DNA of 37,655 nucleotides. It comes from Bacillota bacterium (GTDB lineage Bacteria; Bacillota; Clostridia; Oscillospirales; Ruminococcaceae). A model generated the notes under the pieces. That model saw only the letters and a list, made by a program, of their open reading frames with translations, was not told the origin of the DNA and made no database searches. Shown piece by piece: positions 33,252 to 37,655 of the stretch (the first letter of the stretch is position 1; every line of letters starts with the position of its first letter). The stretch covers positions 1-37,655 of the forward strand of contig JAKPUQ010000192.1 of the NCBI GenBank assembly GCA_029572815.1. The letters run 5' to 3'. Both the position numbers and the translations under genes were made by a program.

Positions 33252-34034
33252 TTAAGTATTCAGTCTTTCTTGATTTCGTACTCCTGCTTCTGCTCCGAAC
33301 TTTTCCAGATATTCTGATATATCCGCTGCTTCATCATCGAAATCATCGCTGTATTTTTCCTGAAGCTGCCCGCAGGTCAGGCCGTTTACCGACCACACAT
33401 ACGCCGTAAGACTAAACACATATTTATATTTACGGTTGATCCTGGAAACCTGTCCTTCTGCCTTTCCAAAGGTCCTTCCGCCTTTTATGGAGCTGTCCGG
33501 ATTTCCTTCTTTTATGATATATGCCAGTATTTCCGCACTGCTTACAGTGTTTTTGCTTGTTAATATGCAGATATCCTTCCCTTCCATATCAGGATTTCCG
33601 TAAATAGCATATTTCCGCGTCCCGGACCTGTAATCCAGGCACAGATCCACAGGCTTTGTGATCAGAAGACCGGCAATATTCAGCATTTTTTGTACACTTC
33701 CGCCGGGATTCACCGATATATTCAGAATAAGCGCATTGTAATCTCCTTTTTCAATGCGCTTACATATATTGTCCGTATCGTTAAAATCCGCAAGACAGAT
33801 ATAAAGAGTGTCATTGGGAAAGTTCAGTATATGGTTTCCGGAATCAGGCTTCAATGCATTGAAAGGCACGACCTTGCTGTAGCTGTCACTTCTGTATTCT
33901 CTCACACATTCGGACAGCTTTTTCACTGTCCTGACAGTCTTCCAATCTATCTCTTTCTTCATCGGACAGAGATAATTTTCTTCATAAAAGGTTCTTATCG
34001 AATTTCTTTCCCGTGACGGTATATATCCAAACAT
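33252..34034 (-). CDS. S41-family serine peptidase
   Basis: 260 residues. The S41 core is clear: ALILNISVNPGGSVQKM (the LIxDLRxNxGG motif), nucleophile Ser165 in TSKNTVSSAEIL and general-base Lys191 in GGRTFGKAEGQ, 26 residues later, the usual spacing. There is no signal peptide, PDZ domain or long N-terminal extension, so it appears cytoplasmic and small for the family. As the last gene of a radical SAM/ABC-exporter operon it is a good candidate for removing the leader of the modified peptide. A GAGGAGTG site lies upstream at a rather long distance from the ATG at 34034; a downstream start is possible. Confidence 0.8.
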   Translation of the reverse strand: MFGYIPSRERNSIRTFYEENYLCPMKKEIDWKTVRTVKKLSECVREYRSDSYSKVVPFNALKPDSGNHILNFPNDTLYICLADFNDTDNICKRIEKGDYNALILNISVNPGGSVQKMLNIAGLLITKPVDLCLDYRSGTRKYAIYGNPDMEGKDICILTSKNTVSSAEILAYIIKEGNPDSSIKGGRTFGKAEGQVSRINRKYKYVFSLTAYVWSVNGLTCGQLQEKYSDDFDDEAADISEYLEKFGAEAGVRNQERLNT

Positions 34035-34043
34035 TGATCATTG

Positions 34044-34733
34044 TCACTCCTCATTTAACCCAAGCATTGACTTGTCATATAAGGAGATTTCCTTGGCAGC
34101 ATTCATCACCAATGTTTCATTGTCCGAAAAGCTCATGTAAATATTCAGCAGGAACATTCCTACCAGGCCGACGATACCGAGAATACAGGCTATTCTGATG
34201 TCAAGGGTAAGGTCGGTGACAAGTGCAAGCATCGGAAGGAAGAAAAACATCGCGTTAAGCAATGCAAAAACTGAAGAAACAGCAACTTCGCCCTTGGAAT
34301 AATTCCTGAAATGCAGAGTTGAAAGCCCTACAAAGAAAGCGACAAACGGAATCTGGCAAAGAGTGATCAAATAATGATCCGCACACTCCTTCAGATCCTT
34401 ACAAAAATACAGCCCGGCTGCTCCCTGAAAAATGAGGCTCATGATAATGCCCACAAATGTAACAAAGCATACATTGGCAAGCCACATTTTCTTTAGTCTC
34501 TCTCCGGCGGCGATAAAACAATTCACTCTTGTAAGATCTCCCACCGTAAACAGGACGTATGTATACATCAAAGGGATACTGATCCCGAAAAAGAACATGC
34601 TGATATTGTGATCGACCTTTAATGCCGTATATAATACATAACAAATGATCGGAATAATGATGAGCCCTGCCAGTTTTCCTTTTGAACTGAATAGGATCTT
34701 TTTCTTATACCACAAAAATGTCTTCATAATCAT
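34044..34733 (-). CDS. ABC-2-like transporter permease
   Basis: 229 residues with about six membrane helices (GLIIIPIICYVLYTAL, ISMFFFGISIPLMYTYVLF, VCFVTFVGIIMSLIF, LCQIPFVAFFVGLSTL, SVFALLNAMFFFLPMLALV, IACILGIVGLVGMFLLNI) and a basic N-terminus. It has no ATPase motifs. It sits 5 bases after a second, frameshifted permease and downstream of the ATPase, so the three make an exporter. I do not recognise a named family; the assignment rests on topology and context. Confidence 0.75.
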   Translation of the reverse strand: MIMKTFLWYKKKILFSSKGKLAGLIIIPIICYVLYTALKVDHNISMFFFGISIPLMYTYVLFTVGDLTRVNCFIAAGERLKKMWLANVCFVTFVGIIMSLIFQGAAGLYFCKDLKECADHYLITLCQIPFVAFFVGLSTLHFRNYSKGEVAVSSVFALLNAMFFFLPMLALVTDLTLDIRIACILGIVGLVGMFLLNIYMSFSDNETLVMNAAKEISLYDKSMLGLNEE

Positions 34734-34738
34734 GCTCC

Positions 34739-35361
34739 TTATTTTGAAAGAGTTTCACCTGTTAGTTTTCCGGCCAGGATCTCTGAGATCAAAAACAATA
34801 CGGCGATAAACACGGCTTCGCCCAGATATGCGAGCGTTGTCATCTGCTCTGCTATAATAATTGCATTAAAAACAGCAATAGTCAAAAAATGAACCGCCGT
34901 TCTTGCAAATCCACGAATTATCAAGTATGTTGTGACAGTGAAAAAAATCATGATCGGCGTTCCGATCACGCATAAGGCGACCTGCAGAAGGAAAAAATAT
35001 CCACTGTTTGTTTTACTGTAAGCATCACAAAAGCAGAAAGTGCAAACAACAGGGTAAACACTTCGTTCCTATATACAGGCAATATTATTTTATTTACAAT
35101 GACCTGCTTCACATTTCCTTTTAATGCAATGAGGGACTTCGTACTGCCGTCCATACAGGATAAAGCGGTCCTGGTTCCTGAGATCATTGCTATAATGATC
35201 CAGCTCAGGGCAAGAGCCTGTTCTCCTTTAAACATATCAAACCAGAGAGCTATAAGTCCTGCTGTCAGGCACAGAAATAATAAGAGATACGTCCTTTTTC
35301 TGCGCGGCTCAAACAGTTTTTTCTCAAGCCAGCGCAGGGACTTATCCGTTTTTGTTATCAT
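34739..35361 (-). CDS. ABC transporter permease, frameshifted
   Basis: Two frames form one membrane protein of about 207 residues. 34966-35361 encodes a basic N-terminus and helices (YLLLFLCLTAGLIALWF, LALSWIIIAMISGT, FTLLFALSAFVMLTV). The rest (34739 to about 34990) encodes TPIMIFFTVTTYLIIRGF and two more helices. The frames meet at a run of six A on the plus strand (34992-34997). With seven the protein reads VDIFFLLQVALCVIGTPIMI, an uninterrupted helix. It starts one base after the ATPase stop. The split is probably a run-length error or a recent mutation. Confidence 0.75.
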
Positions 35362-36090
35362 CTACATCAACACCTTTGCATACATCTGTTCAAGGCTGGA
35401 TACTTTTGATTTCATATCACCGTAGTTTTTCAGATCGTTTTCCGCCTTCATTTCTCCGCTCTTGATAAAGATAGCTTTATCGCATACCTTTTCGATCTCG
35501 GTAAGATCATGAGAGCTCAGCAAAATGGTGCAGCCTGTTTTTTTAAGGCTGATGAGATAATTGGTAAGAAAGCTTTTTCCTTCAAAGTCAAGGCCCAGAT
35601 ACGGCTCATCAAGGACGATCAGCCGGGGCTTTGTGACCATAGTTCTTCCGATCGCCAGCCTTTGCTTCATACCTTTAGAAAACTTGGTCACACGCTGTTT
35701 CTCTTTGCCTTCCAGAGAGATCTCCTTAAAAATACCGGAGATACGTGTTTTTCTCTCTGCATCACTGCTGTCGGGATGATATATCCTGTCATAGAATTCG
35801 ATATTATCCCAGGCGTTTAGTGTGGCGAACAAGCCTGTTGTGTCCAGCACAAAGGTAGCGTCTTTGCGTTTTTTATCACATTTTTTTGATTTGACGTCCA
35901 CTCCGTCAAAGAGGATCTCGCCCGAATATTTAGTGTAAATGTTTAATATGCAGTTTATCAGTGTTGTCTTTCCGGCACCGTTAGCACCTACAAGAGCAGC
36001 CGCTTCCCCGGACCTTATCTTAAGATCGATATTTCTCAATATTTCAGTATCTTCGATCTTTTTTGAAAGATTTCTTACTGTAAGCTCCAT
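35362..36090 (-). CDS. ABC transporter ATP-binding protein
   Basis: 242 residues from the ATG at 36090, which has GGAGG upstream; the open frame reaches 36117. All motifs are intact: Walker A GANGAGKTT, signature FSKGMKQRLAIG, Walker B RLIVLDEPYLGLD and switch LSSHD. The SKGMKQR signature places it with exporters of the ABC-2 (bacitracin/lantibiotic/Na+-type) class. It overlaps the end of the radical SAM gene by 16 nt and is followed at once by the two permeases, so it drives export of the peptide made by this operon or gives immunity to it. Confidence 0.93.
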   Translation of the reverse strand: MELTVRNLSKKIEDTEILRNIDLKIRSGEAAALVGANGAGKTTLINCILNIYTKYSGEILFDGVDVKSKKCDKKRKDATFVLDTTGLFATLNAWDNIEFYDRIYHPDSSDAERKTRISGIFKEISLEGKEKQRVTKFSKGMKQRLAIGRTMVTKPRLIVLDEPYLGLDFEGKSFLTNYLISLKKTGCTILLSSHDLTEIEKVCDKAIFIKSGEMKAENDLKNYGDMKSKVSSLEQMYAKVLM

Positions 36091-37173
36091 TCTAACTCCT
36101 CCACATTGTAAGAACATTGATCTCTGTCAGATGAGAAGATACATAAATTCCGACAGACATATCTGTTTTCACAGTGTCTGCATTTATGCTCATCCTCTCT
36201 GTCATCTGTAGAAACGTACCAGTAATCTTCTATAAGGCGCTTGAATGCCTCAACGAAATCATCCTCAAGAATATTTCCGGTGGGATCTGTAGCACCAAGA
36301 CATGGAAGGATATCTCCGGTCTGATCTATACATATTTTTCCAAAGAAGCATTCATTGTACATCTGCTTCAATACAAACCTGAACGGATCAATTCCCGAGG
36401 AAAACATATTGCTTTTTTGATCTTAAGATTATCACTGTTTATGTATTGTATCCTTTTATCCTTCGGTAAAGCGGGGCTTGCTTTTCTCTCGCTGATAAAC
36501 GCGCGCACTATGTTTGATTTTTCACGTAAAAGATTTCCTGCCTGAGCTACATCTTCATCGTCTAAGGCACTGAAGAAAATATTATACTTGTTTTTTATTT
36601 TCCTGCACGCAGCTGCCGAAGCCACATGGATAAATGCATTCATGCCCTTGGATAAAGCATAATCCAGTATTGCCTCATAATCAGGATTCAATGTAGGATT
36701 GCCACCTGTCAGAATGACCGTCTCTGTACTGTAAATTGCTAATCTGTCTATTACCTTTTTCCATCCGTCCAGATCCAGGGGGGGCTGTTATCATCATCAC
36801 GCTTACACAATGGACATCGGTCATCAAAACAATTTTCACATTCTTTATCACACTCACCTGTGATCTGTAAAACAGCAATATTTACTATAGGTGCCGTTTT
36901 CCACATATGACGCTTTCCGTAAATATTGGTCACACGCACCTTATCAATAAATACCGGCGCATCATATACATCCGCCCAGCCCATTTCAATAAGCTTGTGA
37001 AGATTTTCGTTCTCCATATCAACAGGCATACCGTGTTCGGATTTTAACAGCAGATCACTGAAGCTTTCATCTAAAGAAATAACTCTGCCTTCGTATATAT
37101 TTATTATCATGCCTCCCTTGATGCCTTTAACAAGAAAGCACTCAGGATTAAGTCTGTAATATTTTTCAGCCAT
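36075..37173 (-). CDS. Radical SAM/SPASM peptide-maturation protein, frameshifted twice
   Basis: Three frames together encode one protein. Frame 1 (37173 to about 36785) has an N-terminal region of about 85 residues resembling a PqqD-like recognition element (KGGMIINIYEGRVISLDES), then the radical SAM motif CDKECENC (Cx3Cx2C). Frame 2 (to about 36390) continues LDLDGWKKVIDRL and the glycine-rich strand VILTGGNPTLNPDYE. Frame 3 (to 36075) has a SPASM-like end, CIDQTGDILPCLGATD and CRHCENRYVCRNLC. The breaks are at a G7 run (36778-36784) and near an A4 run (36401-36404), plus-strand bases. Such enzymes install radical-based crosslinks in ribosomal peptides. The ATG at 37173 lies just after the stop of the other radical SAM gene. 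Confidence 0.75.
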
Positions 37174-37175
37174 GA

Positions 37176-37655
37176 TCAACACCCCTCGCCAACTACTTCC
37201 ATAACTTTGCCGTAATATTCGCCGGTTATTCTCTCGACTTCCTGCGGACGTTTTTCTAAGAGTTCTGCATACTCACTCAACGTCTCACGTACATGTTCTC
37301 TTAAGGTATTGCATATATTCTCGTCATACACAAAACCATCGGCTCCGCCAAATGCCTTGAAGCATAATGAGCATAATTTTGAGATCTCACAATTCCGGCA
37401 ATGTGTAGAAATTTCACGATTATATTCGTTTGTTATATCTGCAATTTTCTTGGCATCGAGTCCGCCTGAATTAACATTTCCTATGCTGTACCTCGGATTG
37501 ACCTTCTCGCACATATGTACGGTTCCGTCTGTAGAAACATACATTTTTTCGCCGGGAACGCAGGTTCCGGAATATGGAGTAATAGAGTTTCTTTTGTCTC
37601 CGTACATTATATGAAATGCAAATTCCATATATCCTACTCCAACAGAATATGATAT
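37176..37655 (-). CDS. Radical SAM/SPASM protein, C-terminal part (cut by window edge)
   Basis: The frame is open to the right edge, so only the last 159 codons or so are seen; the ATG at 37628 is probably internal. The fragment has a SPASM-type auxiliary cluster region: CVPGEKMYVSTDGTVHMCEKV, then GNVNSGGLDAKKI and CRNCEISKLCSLC. This layout (a glycine-rich strand, then a Cys-x2-Cys-x5-Cys-x2-Cys cluster) is typical of maturases for Cys-rich or thioether peptides. The radical SAM core must lie beyond the window. With the second radical SAM gene downstream, the operon has two maturases; the precursor peptide is expected upstream, outside the window. Confidence 0.75.
   Translation of the reverse strand: MSYSVGVGYMEFAFHIMYGDKRNSITPYSGTCVPGEKMYVSTDGTVHMCEKVNPRYSIGNVNSGGLDAKKIADITNEYNREISTHCRNCEISKLCSLCFKAFGGADGFVYDENICNTLREHVRETLSEYAELLEKRPQEVERITGEYYGKVMEVVGEGC

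Noticed and set aside
36681..36878. 65-codon minus-strand ORF between the parts of the second radical SAM gene
   Set aside because: It is not the frame that links the radical SAM motif to the downstream TGGNPTLNPDYE segment.

Overview
The window reads as a chromosomal segment of a strictly anaerobic, cellulosome-type Ruminococcus (Oscillospiraceae, Clostridia). The main evidence is a secreted protein ending in a two-repeat type I dockerin (11144-12259), an NfnAB-Rex redox operon, and consensus TTGACA/TATAAT promoters with strong GGAGG ribosome-binding sites. There are no tRNA or rRNA genes, insertion sequences, phage genes or CRISPR arrays that I can see.

Layout. (1) 409-3278 (+): nfnA-nfnB-rex, an electron-bifurcating transhydrogenase with the NADH-sensing repressor. 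(2) 3334-3942 (-): a secreted protein with a bulb-lectin-like motif, behind a perfect promoter. (3) 4425-8851 (+): carB followed by two Q/N/G-rich DUF4190 membrane proteins, the first split by a one-base shift. (4) 9058-10116 (+): a macrodomain-NADAR fusion. (5) 10185-12259 (-): a GNAT acetyltransferase, an unknown protein and a dockerin-bearing beta-propeller protein. (6) 12560-31682 (-): a 19-kb biosynthetic operon between a perfect promoter (31736-31764) and an intrinsic terminator (12512-12542). (7) 31845-32973 (-): an iron-sulfur flavoprotein and a VOC-fold protein, with a coupled 39-codon ORF between them. (8) 33252 to the right edge (-): a RiPP-type operon with two radical SAM/SPASM proteins, an ABC exporter and an S41 peptidase; it runs out of the window.

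The 19-kb operon is the centrepiece. In transcription order it encodes an Sfp-type phosphopantetheinyl transferase, a free-standing condensation domain, a saccharopine-dehydrogenase-like reductase, an AT-less ketosynthase with tandem ACPs, a ketoreductase, and a 2052-aa NRPS of order Cy-A-PCP-Cy-A-PCP. These are followed by a type II thioesterase, a discrete ACP, a KS and a short CLF-like protein, a MacB/FtsX-type ABC exporter, and a second thioesterase whose nucleophile is Cys. Both A domains carry the cysteine specificity code and both condensation domains carry the DxxxxDxxS heterocyclization motif. I infer an acyl or polyketide chain capped with two thiazoline (or reduced thiazolidine) rings. 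There is no AT domain, no loading A domain, no salicylate gene and no terminal TE. I recognise no described cluster with this gene order.

One caution applies throughout. Six reading frames are interrupted by apparent one-base shifts and one by an in-frame stop, nearly all at homopolymer runs. In each case the missing conserved part of the protein lies intact in the adjacent or continuing frame. Uncorrected homopolymer errors are therefore at least as likely as gene decay, and those genes are described here as interrupted coding regions.
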